From contig JACRMB010000003.1 of NCBI GenBank assembly GCA_016235065.1, positions 593,943-657,942 of the forward strand: 64,000 nucleotides of DNA, written 5' to 3'. Made by a program: the position numbers and the translations under genes. The stretch's first letter is position 1. Each line of letters opens with the position of its first letter. Positions 1-8,776 of this stretch are shown one piece after another. Source of the DNA: Actinomycetota bacterium (GTDB taxonomy: Bacteria; Actinomycetota; Thermoleophilia; BMS3ABIN01). The notes below the pieces were generated by a model that did no database searches, had not been told where the DNA came from, and worked only from the letters and a program-made list of their open reading frames with translations.

Positions 1-734
1 AAAGAAGGCGCGTTTTTAGCTTGACAAAAGTTCAAAAACCATTTGAAGGAAAAACGTATTCCGATCTTGATGAAAGAGATAGAGTCCGTTTAGATAATTC
101 GATTATTCACGCAACCATCGTAAAACAGACTTCTCCTCCAGGGGATGATACCAGCCTTTATCATATATTTGAAAGACTAAATACAGGTGGTAGACGGCTA
201 GCAGCGCAAGAAATGCGCGTTGCACTTTATCACGGTAATCTTATGAATAGGATTCGAGAGCTAAATGACTATTCTATATGGAGAAATATCTTTGGAAAGA
301 CACATACGAGATTAAAAGATCAGGAATTAATACTTCGTTTTATGGCCCTCTATACCGACTTTAAGGACTACAGCAGGCCAATGGGCGAATTTTTAAATAA
401 GTATGCAGGGCGCAATCGTAACGTCGGCGATGACCATCTTGAAGAACCATTAGAAGCATTCCGAAATTGTTGTAACCATTTTTGGGATGCTCTTGGAAAA
501 GAAATCTTCCGGCCCACTCGGGCATTGAATGCAGCAGTTTTTGATTCATGCATGATAGGCCTAGCGCAACGCTTAAAGAAAGACTCACATGTCAATCCTA
601 AACAAATTAAGAAAGCTTACGAGTCTTTGCTCGATGATTCGAGTTATGCAGAATCCGTGTCGCGTTCTACCGCGGATGAAGCTTATGTAGACCGTCGTAT
701 AAAATTATCAACATCAGCCTTTTCACAGATATGA
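1..734 (+). CDS. DUF262 (GmrSD N-terminal-like) protein, 5'-truncated by window edge
   Basis: The frame is open to the left edge (codon start 3), so only the C-terminal part of the protein is visible. A TTG at 21 could be read as a start but lies inside the conserved domain. The visible part has the DUF262 motif FERLNTGG followed by a conserved E-M-R (about 50 residues after the TTG), and the preceding IIHATIVKQ strand typical of the family. DUF262 is a ParB/Srx-like domain that hydrolyses nucleotides; it forms the N-terminal part of the modification-dependent restriction enzyme GmrSD and occurs alone in many defence loci. The DGQQR motif would lie upstream, outside the window. The stop is 1 nt from the next start (736), so the two are probably co-translated. 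The DNA is AT-richer than the rest of the window, suggesting acquisition. Family assignment is fairly sure; the target is unknown. Confidence 0.85.
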   Translation, partial: RRRVFSLTKVQKPFEGKTYSDLDERDRVRLDNSIIHATIVKQTSPPGDDTSLYHIFERLNTGGRRLAAQEMRVALYHGNLMNRIRELNDYSIWRNIFGKTHTRLKDQELILRFMALYTDFKDYSRPMGEFLNKYAGRNRNVGDDHLEEPLEAFRNCCNHFWDALGKEIFRPTRALNAAVFDSCMIGLAQRLKKDSHVNPKQIKKAYESLLDDSSYAESVSRSTADEAYVDRRIKLSTSAFSQI

Positions 735-735
735 A

Positions 736-1209
736 ATGAAAAGCCGCAGTCTAGTCCGGCAATATCAGAAAATCAATTGGTTGATTGAGAACACAGAAGT
801 GGCTAGTAAGGAGCAACTAGAATTGCAAGCACATTGGGGCCGATATCTTTGTGTTCTCGTTGCGGGATTTATGGAAAATGCGATCGGAGAAATCTATTCA
901 GACTTCAGTCGACAAGCTGCGAGTGATGCTGTGGCGAAATATGTATCGCATAAGGTACTACGAATTCAAAATCCAAATGCTCAACGGTTTGTTGAGACGG
1001 CAAGTGCGTTTAGAGTTGAATGGGGTAAAGACTTAGAATTATTTCTTGAGGGAAATGGTCGCAAAGCTGCAATTGATGCGATTATGGCGAATAGGCATCA
1101 GATTGCACACGGAAGTGATGCCGGTATTACTGTTGCACGCGTAAAAGATTATTTGCTCAAATGTGTTGAGGTAGTTGAGTATCTCGAAACTCAATGCAAT
1201 TTAGCTTAG
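736..1209 (+). CDS. HEPN-domain ribonuclease-like protein (RiboL-PSP-HEPN/MAE_28990 type)
   Basis: This 157-residue, mostly helical protein carries near its C-terminus an ANRHQIAHG segment. That gives the HEPN R-x4-H signature (R120, H125), the catalytic pair of HEPN ribonucleases. The N-terminal helices include WGRYLCVLVAGFMENAI, typical of the RiboL-PSP/MAE_28990-like HEPN group. HEPN proteins of this kind are toxins or abortive-infection effectors that cut RNA. The start lies 1 nt after the DUF262 stop, so the genes form a two-gene unit with probable translational coupling. Base composition matches the DUF262 gene and differs from the genes downstream. A role as the effector of a DUF262-controlled defence pair is inference; it could also be a simple toxin with DUF262 as partner or antidote. 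Confidence 0.75.
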   Translation: MKSRSLVRQYQKINWLIENTEVASKEQLELQAHWGRYLCVLVAGFMENAIGEIYSDFSRQAASDAVAKYVSHKVLRIQNPNAQRFVETASAFRVEWGKDLELFLEGNGRKAAIDAIMANRHQIAHGSDAGITVARVKDYLLKCVEVVEYLETQCNLA

Positions 1210-1595
1210 ATACGTGAGCTCTTGTTGATAGCTATCTCTAGTTGATCGAGAATGATCGAGAACTGCCAAGTTCGAATAGCTAACGGTAAGGTCCACCTCC
1301 TTCTTTCCTCTCAAAGTGGCTTTGCTTAACCCCCCTATTTCTTCTCCAAAACCATTAACAAAAAAGGGTTTCGAACCTTCTTTCTTGAAACGTAATTCCA
1401 GCGTTTGAGATTATGAGAGCGAACTCCCGATTTGAGTTTTACTCCTTTCTCTGTTTTGGCGGGCGTATTCGTTGTGACACAGTCCGTGCGCCTCTGATTT
1501 CACAAGTTCACGTTTCAGCAGAACCGATGTTTCAATAGTGTTACGTTGGGCATCTTGTTCGGCCAAGAGCTGGACGCTATGGAAAGGACCAGGAC
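1210..1595. other. Gene-free stretch between the defence pair and the lipoprotein genes
   Basis: No convincing gene is seen on either strand. A short direct repeat, GATCGAGAA, occurs twice within 20 nt near 1237-1262. A weak ribosome site (GGAAAGGACCAGG) just upstream of 1596 belongs to the next gene. The composition shifts here from the AT-rich left edge to the GC-rich body, so a boundary of the acquired segment may lie inside this stretch, but no attachment site is evident. Confidence 0.5.
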
Positions 1596-2654
1596 ATGAA
1601 GAAATGTGGTATCGCCATCGGTTTGGCCGCTATCTTTAGCGCAGCTGTTATGCTGGCAGGCTGTGGAAGCAACGGAACTAACACTACGGCAGACAACTCT
1701 ACTGCCGGCACGTCAACTACATCCCAGGGACCAGACTATTCGAACGCGGCAAACTGGCTGGCGCTTCCTTCCTCACCCGACGCCAAGCCGGTCGACGTCT
1801 TCTTCCTCTACCCGACAGCCTATCAGCAGCCCAGCCCGAGCGATCCGATAGTCTGCGCGATCGACAATCCGCAGATGCAGGCAGGAGCAAAATCAGCGTT
1901 CGCGAGAACAGCTACCGCTTTTGAGACTGAAGCCAATATCTATGCGCCCTGGTACGAGCAGGCCGCAATTCAGGTCCTGTCCCTGCCGCTAGACCAGCAA
2001 CAGGAGATAGTGGGAGGCCAGCCGACGCAGGACGCGATAGCTGCTTTTGACTACTACATCAAGCACTACAACAAAGGCAAGCCGTTCATCCTGGCGAGCC
2101 ACTCCCAGGGATCGAACATCATGATCAACCTGCTGGCCGCCTACATGAAGGATCATCCTGATGTATACGCGCGAATGATCGCCGCGTATGTGCCCGGATA
2201 TTCGATCACGCCCCAGTATCTTCAGCAAAATCCGGAACTTAAGTTCGCGAAAGGCCCTGATGACACTGGAGTGATCATCTCCTACAACACGGTCGCTCCC
2301 AATGCCACGATGCCCGATCCGGTGGTGCTGCCGGGGGCCCTGGTCATAAACCCCATAACCTGGACCACGGATCAGACGCTGGCGACCGCCGCCCAGAATC
2401 TGGGAAGCCTCTCTGTAGACGCCAACGGCAATGTGGCGCTGGACGCGCAGGGGCAACCGCAAAGAGTCCTGAATTACGCGGACGCACAGATCGATACAGC
2501 GAAGGGTGAGCTGATCTGCACTGTCGACCCTGGCACTCTCGCTCAGAATGACATGGTAGCCGGAGGTATTTACCACAACTACGACTACCCGTTCTACTAT
2601 TTCGATCTGCGGGCAAATGCCGCTAACCGGATCGCCAGGTTCCTGGCGAGGTAA
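1596..2654 (+). CDS. DUF3089 family lipoprotein, alpha/beta-hydrolase fold
   Basis: The 352-residue precursor begins with a lipoprotein signal peptide and lipobox LAGC (Cys23), followed by a Ser/Thr-rich linker to about residue 48. The VDVFFLYPTAY strand and the nucleophile-elbow-like ASHSQGSNI (Ser170) are hallmarks of DUF3089, an alpha/beta-hydrolase family of unknown substrate found on bacterial surfaces. The C-terminal GGIYHNYDYPFYYFDLRANA segment also fits the family. A ribosome site (AGGACCAGG) precedes the ATG. It is likely exported and anchored outside the cytoplasmic membrane. It begins a run of four exported-protein genes, three of them lipoproteins on the same strand, two with phosphodiester-type hydrolase domains. 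The stop codon lies in the first copy of a short tandem repeat, so the last codons may have been altered by slippage. Confidence 0.85.
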   Translation: MKKCGIAIGLAAIFSAAVMLAGCGSNGTNTTADNSTAGTSTTSQGPDYSNAANWLALPSSPDAKPVDVFFLYPTAYQQPSPSDPIVCAIDNPQMQAGAKSAFARTATAFETEANIYAPWYEQAAIQVLSLPLDQQQEIVGGQPTQDAIAAFDYYIKHYNKGKPFILASHSQGSNIMINLLAAYMKDHPDVYARMIAAYVPGYSITPQYLQQNPELKFAKGPDDTGVIISYNTVAPNATMPDPVVLPGALVINPITWTTDQTLATAAQNLGSLSVDANGNVALDAQGQPQRVLNYADAQIDTAKGELICTVDPGTLAQNDMVAGGIYHNYDYPFYYFDLRANAANRIARFLAR

Positions 2655-2690
2655 TCAGTTCCTGGCGAGGGCAATCAGTTCCTGGCGAGG
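2640..2690. repeat. Three tandem copies of a 12-base core with 19-20 base period
   Basis: TTCCTGGCGAGG occurs at 2640-2651, 2659-2670 and 2679-2690. The spacers are near-identical (TAATCAG, GCAATCAG, TAATTC). Copy one covers the last codons and stop of the DUF3089 gene; the other two fill the gap to the next gene. It looks like a local duplication by slippage. Confidence 0.9.
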
Positions 2691-2715
2691 TAATTCAAAG
2701 TAAAGGGGCAAACCG

Positions 2716-5634
2716 ATGCGGATGACGCGTACACCAAGGACGGCGAGCCTTTGTACACTGCTGATGCTCGGGGCATCCCTCTGCGCAGCCCTGTTCTTGT
2801 CTGGATGCGGTTCCGATTCCTCATCAGAATCTGCTGATAATATCCTCGTCAACGGCCGGCGGATATCGCCGGCGGGCACAATCAGCGATCCCGTCGGGAA
2901 CATGCCGCTCAACATAGTCCTCAGCCCTGACGGGCAATACGCCGTGACGACGTCCAGTTGCCTGGATACCCGCCTGAGCTCTGTCAGGGTAAGCGACGGC
3001 GCGGTGGTCAATTCGCTCTCCTTTCCGGCGGATGATCCAAGCATCCCGAACGGCGGACTCTTTTTCGGGTTGGCATTCGATCCCACTCCTCATAATAGTG
3101 CCTATACGCTCTATGCGGCCCAGGGAGCTTACGGGACTGTCGCCACGGTGACACTGGCGAGCGATGGGACCCTGACCAAGACCGGTACCATCCCTGCAAA
3201 TCCGCTTCCATACATGCCCGTTGACCAGCCGGCAGGCATCGCGTTTGCGAACGGGACCATCTTCATGGCCAATTATTTTTCAGTCGATCTGACAGCCGTC
3301 ACTCAGCCCGCGTCCACGCTCTCGCTGTACCGCGCAAGCGACGGCTCCCGGCTGGGCGGCTACACATTCATGGACGATGCCAAAACGAATACGCCGTCCT
3401 TCCCATACGCTGTCACAGCGAAATCCGATGGCACCAGGGCCTATGTCGCAAGCCAGCGGGATGACAGTGTCCATATCCTCAACACCGCCGATCCGGGCAA
3501 TATCACCCAGGCCTCGAAAATAACAAATCTAAGCCAGCCGTCCGCGCTTCTTCTTAACAAGGATCAGACGCTCCTGTACGTAGCCAACGCCGAAAGTGAC
3601 ACGATATCGGTTGTCGACATCGCGGCTGATCAGCCCCGGCTAAAGGCGACGGTGCTACTGCGCCCGGCTGATGTCAGCAATCTGCCCGGGGTATCTCCTT
3701 CGGGTCTGGCCCTGTCGCCTGACGAGAAGACCCTGTATGCGTCTCTTGGTGATTTCAACGCGGTAGCCGTCATCGATACGGCCGAGAACCAGTTGAGCGG
3801 CTACATTCCTGTTGGCTGGTATCCGACGGCCGTGACTGCCGCCGCGGATGGCAACTCATTGCTGGTTACGAACGGATGGGGCACCACTGCGATGAATCCC
3901 AATCCGAACCTGAACTATCTCGATCCCGACGTCGTGGGGATCAATTATTCTGTCAAACCTCCGGTATGGGCGGCTCCCCCCGGCCCGGGATATATCCTGA
4001 ATTCCATCCCGGGGAACGTCTCCAGGATCGATCTGGCCACGGCATCGTCGAATCTCGAAGCATCCACTATCCAGGTTGTCGAGAACAACCAGAACACTCC
4101 GGCCATGGGGAGCTCGGGCGATCGCGTGCTGGCGGACCTCGGCATCAAATCGGGGAAGATCAAACATGTCATCTACATCATCAAGGAGAACCGCGGTTAC
4201 GATCAGGTTCTGGGCGATCTGCCCCAGGGAAACGGGGATCCGTCACTGACCATCTACGGGAGGGATATCACCCCGAACCAGCATGCCCTGGCGGAGCGTT
4301 TCATCCTGCTCGACAACTTCTACAACAATGCTCCGGTGAGCGGTGAAGGCTGGGTGTGGTGCACTCAGAGCCAGGCGAATGCGTTCACCATTAAGAGCAT
4401 CCCTTACATATACCAGCTCTCCCTGGCAACGTACCAGCTTAATTACGGTTTCGAAGGGCAGGTAAACGGCTACGTTAGCGGTGGCTATCCGGCCCAGGAT
4501 CAGGATGGGAATCCGCTTTCTCCGACAGGACAGGCCGTGCCTGGCATCCCGAATGTCGCCGAGTCTCCCAGCGGTTATATCTGGGATGGCGTGAAAGATG
4601 CGGGACTGACCTATCGCAATTATGGCTTCATGCTATCAAGTGGCGCTCCCACAAAACCTCCGTACCAGATACCGGACAACTACCCCACAGTGGCAGGTCT
4701 TTCTCCCCCGGGACATATTCCCACACCCGATGGGCAGGTCCCCGGATACAGTGACTATGACTTCCGCAAGTTCGATTTCAACTATGCCGACAGTGACGCC
4801 TGGCTCAAACATGGTTTCGATGCCGCGTCCCTGGGGCTGACCACCGGGAGTCCGCCGGGCTATTACGCATCGCAAAATTCGCCGGTCGAGCCGCAGCCCA
4901 GCCGTTTTTCAGAATGGAACCGCGAGTTCCAGCAGATGCTCAAGGAGGATCCGACCGGCGACAGCGTGCCGGCTTTCATGACCGTGCGGTTCGGGCGCGA
5001 TCATACCATGGGGCTCAACCCGGGAAATTCCTCCCCGAGCGCGATGATGGCGGACAACGACTACGCTGTAGGCGAGCTGGTCGAAGCGGTGAGCAGGAGC
5101 CCTATCTGGGAGAGCACAGTGATATTCATCGTGGAGGACGACGCCCAGTTCAGCAACGATCATGTCGACAGCCATCGCTCTTTCATCCAGGTGATCAGTC
5201 CCTGGATCAAGAAATCGACCGTTGATTCTCATTTCTATGACACTAACAGCGTGTTGAAAAGTATGGAGCTTCTGCTCGGCCTGCCTCCCATGAGCCAGTA
5301 CGATCACTACGCCAATCCCATTCTGGGAGGATGGGACGAGGCGCCCGCCAACAATGATGTATACACCGCGATCCTGCCGCCCAGGGACATGATCGGCGAG
5401 ATGAATCCCGGCCTGGGGTCGTATGCGCCAAACAGTCAACTTCGTCGCATGGCCGAACTCTCCATGACAATGAACTGGGGCGTGGCAGACGCAGCGCCCT
5501 ACGCCGTGCTCAATGAGATCCTGTGGAAGGACGCGAGGGGTGCATTCGCGACCGTGCCAGGGCTGCGCTCCAGCAGTCTGAATCTTCCCGGACAGCAGCA
5601 GGAGGAGGAGGAATCAGGCGATGGCGATGATTGA
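2716..5634 (+). CDS. Lipoprotein with YVTN-type beta-propeller and phosphoesterase (PF04185-like) domain
   Basis: This 972-residue exported lipoprotein has lipobox LSGC with Cys31. Residues roughly 55-430 form a beta-propeller with YVTN-like blades such as LLYVANAESDTISVVDI and TLYASLGDFNAVAVID. From about residue 480 begins a phosphoesterase domain of the acid phosphatase/phospholipase C family. It has HVIYIIKENRGYDQ (E491-N492-R493) at its start, then ILLDNFYNNAPVSGEGW, and near 806-821 VEDDAQFSNDHVDSHR, where metal-binding Asp and His are expected. The C-terminus is acidic (QEEEESGDGDD). The family cleaves phosphate esters or phospholipids; the real substrate is unknown. The last 14 nt overlap the next gene, a phospholipase-D-like lipoprotein, which suggests co-expression for extracellular phosphodiester breakdown. 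Confidence 0.9.
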   Translation: MRMTRTPRTASLCTLLMLGASLCAALFLSGCGSDSSSESADNILVNGRRISPAGTISDPVGNMPLNIVLSPDGQYAVTTSSCLDTRLSSVRVSDGAVVNSLSFPADDPSIPNGGLFFGLAFDPTPHNSAYTLYAAQGAYGTVATVTLASDGTLTKTGTIPANPLPYMPVDQPAGIAFANGTIFMANYFSVDLTAVTQPASTLSLYRASDGSRLGGYTFMDDAKTNTPSFPYAVTAKSDGTRAYVASQRDDSVHILNTADPGNITQASKITNLSQPSALLLNKDQTLLYVANAESDTISVVDIAADQPRLKATVLLRPADVSNLPGVSPSGLALSPDEKTLYASLGDFNAVAVIDTAENQLSGYIPVGWYPTAVTAAADGNSLLVTNGWGTTAMNPNPNLNYLDPDVVGINYSVKPPVWAAPPGPGYILNSIPGNVSRIDLATASSNLEASTIQVVENNQNTPAMGSSGDRVLADLGIKSGKIKHVIYIIKENRGYDQVLGDLPQGNGDPSLTIYGRDITPNQHALAERFILLDNFYNNAPVSGEGWVWCTQSQANAFTIKSIPYIYQLSLATYQLNYGFEGQVNGYVSGGYPAQDQDGNPLSPTGQAVPGIPNVAESPSGYIWDGVKDAGLTYRNYGFMLSSGAPTKPPYQIPDNYPTVAGLSPPGHIPTPDGQVPGYSDYDFRKFDFNYADSDAWLKHGFDAASLGLTTGSPPGYYASQNSPVEPQPSRFSEWNREFQQMLKEDPTGDSVPAFMTVRFGRDHTMGLNPGNSSPSAMMADNDYAVGELVEAVSRSPIWESTVIFIVEDDAQFSNDHVDSHRSFIQVISPWIKKSTVDSHFYDTNSVLKSMELLLGLPPMSQYDHYANPILGGWDEAPANNDVYTAILPPRDMIGEMNPGLGSYAPNSQLRRMAELSMTMNWGVADAAPYAVLNEILWKDARGAFATVPGLRSSSLNLPGQQQEEEESGDGDD

Positions 5635-6733
5635 GAGCCGCAGCTTTGCGTCACGACTGACAGCCAGGGCCGTTGCTGTGACGGCTCTGCTGATGCTCTC
5701 TGCGGTGCTGTGGGGGTGCGGTACCCAGACTGGAACCGGCGGCACAGAGGGCACCACCTCAGATAGGCGCACCGGCGCCGACAGTCAATCCAGCGCCGAC
5801 GATCTGACTAGCGATTACAGTCTGACGATATTGCCGCAAGACGGATATCGGCCTATCTACGATTTCATCGCGGGAGCCAAAACAAGCATTGATATGGTCA
5901 TGTATCAGCTTGCGGACCCGACGGCCCAGGCTGCCCTCAAGGACGCTGCGCAAAGAGGCGTAAGGGTCAGGGTCCTGCTCGACTCCGACCCCCAGGGTGG
6001 CGGCGGTACGAAGGACAACCAGGCGGCATATGATGACCTGAACGCCAACGGCGTCGAGGTGAGATGGGCCTGGTCTGGCACGCTTTGGCACCAGAAGAGC
6101 ATCACCCGTGACGGAGAGGACGCCGCTGTGATGACCTGTAACCTCTATGCGCCGTTTTACCCGATCGTCCGGGATTACGCTGTCATCATCCATAACACCG
6201 CCACCGCGACCGGCATGGAGGAGACTTTCAACAAGGATTGGAACAACACTGACAGTCCACCATCGCAAGGGGCGATACCGGAAAGATCGGAGCTGATCTG
6301 GTCACCGGGTGCCGAGCCGAGGCTGGTTGCCCTCATCGACTCCGCCCGCCCGGGGACGACTCTCTACGCAGAGGATGAGCAGCTCGACAGTCCGCCGATC
6401 GAGCAGGCGCTGATCGCGGCAGTACAGAGGGGCGTCACTGTAAACCTGACCATGACCTATTCCGCTGATTATGTGGACGGTTTCAACACCCTGGCCGCCG
6501 CCGGAGTCCACGTAAGCCTTTATCAGCCGACAGCACCCATTTATATCCACTCCAAGGCCATCTCGGTGAACAATGACACAGTCTACGTGGGCAGCAGCAA
6601 TTTCACCACCGCGATGACCGATCAGAATCGCAACGTGGGGCTCATCACCATGGATCCCAAGGTGGTCCGTGGCATAACCGAGACCATGGCCGGCGATTTC
6701 GCGGGAGCGACTCCTTACAGCGCAAACGCTTAA
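5621..6733 (+). CDS. Phospholipase D-like lipoprotein with two HxK motifs
   Basis: The 370-residue precursor has a lipoprotein signal ending in LWGC (Cys33) and a polar linker to about residue 60. The first PLD motif is canonical H157-x-K159-x4-D164 (WHQKSITRDG). The second reads H310-x-K312 followed by GSSNF, but the residue at the usual Asp position is Asn317, with another Asp at 319. In the PLD superfamily the two histidines form one active site that cleaves phosphodiester bonds of lipids or nucleic acids via a phosphohistidine. The protein resembles the exported PLDc_2 group. It overlaps the upstream phosphoesterase gene by 14 nt. Activity despite the Asp-to-Asn change is plausible, but substrate and role are inferred. 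Confidence 0.88.
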   Translation: MAMIESRSFASRLTARAVAVTALLMLSAVLWGCGTQTGTGGTEGTTSDRRTGADSQSSADDLTSDYSLTILPQDGYRPIYDFIAGAKTSIDMVMYQLADPTAQAALKDAAQRGVRVRVLLDSDPQGGGGTKDNQAAYDDLNANGVEVRWAWSGTLWHQKSITRDGEDAAVMTCNLYAPFYPIVRDYAVIIHNTATATGMEETFNKDWNNTDSPPSQGAIPERSELIWSPGAEPRLVALIDSARPGTTLYAEDEQLDSPPIEQALIAAVQRGVTVNLTMTYSADYVDGFNTLAAAGVHVSLYQPTAPIYIHSKAISVNNDTVYVGSSNFTTAMTDQNRNVGLITMDPKVVRGITETMAGDFAGATPYSANA

Positions 6734-6802
6734 TAAATCAGGCTGCGGAGTTCACAACCTGTCTACCCCCACACAACTGCCATTGCTAAGCCATTTTCAC
6801 AT

Positions 6803-8776
6803 TTATACCTCAGGGAATGGTCCAGGGTACTCGAAGTAAGTCCCCACAGAACCGATCGCCGTTGCATAATTGGTCGTCCTGAAAAAGCTCGCACCTGAAG
6901 GAACCGTATATTTCAGAGTATAAACATCAGTCTGACCGGTTACGATGTCACCGATCGCGAGCGGTGTTGTCGTCACCATGCTGACACCGTTAGTGCATAC
7001 TGAACCTATGATGTTGACGGTCGTAGCTGCCGGGCCACTGTTTGAGATTGAGAAATCCACAGAAAGTTCCTGCGCCAGGTAGGATGCGTAATCCTGCCAG
7101 TACGTGCGGGTGAGAGAAGTCGTCAGGACCGGCTTTGTCCAGCCGCTTGCTGTTGTCCAGGGAAATTCGTCCTGACCACCGACGAACACGATTGGATTGT
7201 CGATGATGCCGTCGCCATCAGCGTCCGGGCCGTTCCAGCCCTGCCAGTAATTTCCACCGGTCGGCATCACTTGCGAGAAGAGATCCGTGCCGGGATTTCC
7301 TAAGAACTGTACACCGGTATTCTGCAGAAAGTTATTGTGGTAGAAGATGTTGGGTTGATCGGTGGGCGGCGTGGTCTCAAAATATGAGATCTTCAGGCCG
7401 TCACCTTGTGAGCTGAAGTCGTTGCTCGTAAAGACGTTCGCGTTTGATTCCGCAAGTTCCGCGGTCGGCCCCGATGTGCTGACATTGTTTGAATCAATGT
7501 TGTTGCCTGTCGATCCGTAAAGATAAATTCCTGCCCAAGCAAGATCGATGACGTTACCGCTGATGGTGTTGCCGCTGCTGAGACTCAAATCGATCGCAAC
7601 CTGATAGCCTGGTATCCAGTCACTGCCAACCTGGTTTCCGCGTATCAGGTTATCGGTTGAGTTCGACAACCCGATGCCCGGGCTAGAATTTTGAATCTTG
7701 TTGCCTTCGATCACATTGTTCGTACTTGAGTCAACTACGATTCCGATATCTGTGCTGAGCAGATTACCTGTGACGCGGTTCCAGCCTCCCCCGATAATGC
7801 TGATTCCATAGTAATAACTAACCAGACGGAAGTCGCACACAGTGACACCCGTCCGGTTGTTTAGCTGGATAGCAACGAATCCACTGTTTGCGCTCAATCC
7901 ATGGCCGCCGCCGTCGACGGTCACATTGTCGCTGTCGACCGATATGATCACATCGTCGAAGTCCTGGCCGATGGTGCAGGTCCGGCTTGCGCTGTCCCAG
8001 TTGCCGATCAGTGGGCAATCACCCCCAGTGGCGTCGTCACGGACATGAGCCTTCAATCCTTTCCTTATTGATGAGCTGTAGGTAACCGTATTCCCGGCGG
8101 CGTCGGCCATCGAGAAGGTAAAAGGATGAATGCCTCTACTTAGCGGAGGGCTGCTGCACTTGACGTCCTTCAGGTTCGAGACCTGGCACGAAACCGTTAT
8201 GCCATCGATGTCGAAGCTGGCGCTTTCAGGAACCACTCCGCTTGATGGTGCGGCATCGGAGAAGCGTGCCCAGAAGAGGAAATTATCCTGGAAAGATACC
8301 CGAGAGGGCGCGATGCCGTAGATCACGTCAAGCTCCGGGGGAAGGACATCGCTCGATGGCGGCAATGGGCTGGAGGCCGTGAAGCTGCTGCTGAAACTGG
8401 TGATGTTATAACCGTAATCGCGCAGATAGCCATGCACGGTGTGAGGGCTGGCGGTCAGATCGATGTTCATGGTACAGGTGATGTCGGAATTCTGGGTGAA
8501 GGTACAGCTGGCCGGCTGATTAGCTCCAGCATTCGGATAAATCAGGGTGTCATCGACGTATATCTCTCTCCAGGAGAGGAGTCCGGGATTACTGGCTGAG
8601 CCGGTATCGAAATAGTTCACCTGGATGACTACGCCGCTGATCCCGGATGTCCCGGATGGAGAAACCGAGGTGACTGTCGGGGGGATGGTATCGCCCCAGG
8701 CACCAGCGGTGTCAGCCTGGAAGGGCAGAAACAACAGGATGATGCTAATAGTCGCGGAGACAAGAAGATGTTTCAT
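6803..8776 (-). CDS. Secreted right-handed parallel beta-helix (NosD-like) protein
   Basis: The 657-residue protein has an N-terminal signal peptide (hydrophobic ISIILLFLPFQA, cleavage near residue 24). Residues roughly 30-240 contain Ig-like segments, including TIPPTVTSVSPSG. A beta-helix follows at about 260-510, with repeated turns such as NVIEGNKIQNSS, NLIRGNQVGSD, NTISGNVIDLA and NNIDSNNVSTSG, as in NosD/periplasmic copper-binding and carbohydrate-binding helices. A C-terminal beta domain of about 100 residues follows. It has no membrane anchor or sortase signal, so it is probably released or loosely held outside the cell. It is transcribed towards the lipoprotein cluster. The function may be polysaccharide binding or cleavage; no catalytic residues can be assigned. 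Confidence 0.85.
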   Translation of the reverse strand: MKHLLVSATISIILLFLPFQADTAGAWGDTIPPTVTSVSPSGTSGISGVVIQVNYFDTGSASNPGLLSWREIYVDDTLIYPNAGANQPASCTFTQNSDITCTMNIDLTASPHTVHGYLRDYGYNITSFSSSFTASSPLPPSSDVLPPELDVIYGIAPSRVSFQDNFLFWARFSDAAPSSGVVPESASFDIDGITVSCQVSNLKDVKCSSPPLSRGIHPFTFSMADAAGNTVTYSSSIRKGLKAHVRDDATGGDCPLIGNWDSASRTCTIGQDFDDVIISVDSDNVTVDGGGHGLSANSGFVAIQLNNRTGVTVCDFRLVSYYYGISIIGGGWNRVTGNLLSTDIGIVVDSSTNNVIEGNKIQNSSPGIGLSNSTDNLIRGNQVGSDWIPGYQVAIDLSLSSGNTISGNVIDLAWAGIYLYGSTGNNIDSNNVSTSGPTAELAESNANVFTSNDFSSQGDGLKISYFETTPPTDQPNIFYHNNFLQNTGVQFLGNPGTDLFSQVMPTGGNYWQGWNGPDADGDGIIDNPIVFVGGQDEFPWTTASGWTKPVLTTSLTRTYWQDYASYLAQELSVDFSISNSGPAATTVNIIGSVCTNGVSMVTTTPLAIGDIVTGQTDVYTLKYTVPSGASFFRTTNYATAIGSVGTYFEYPGPFPEV

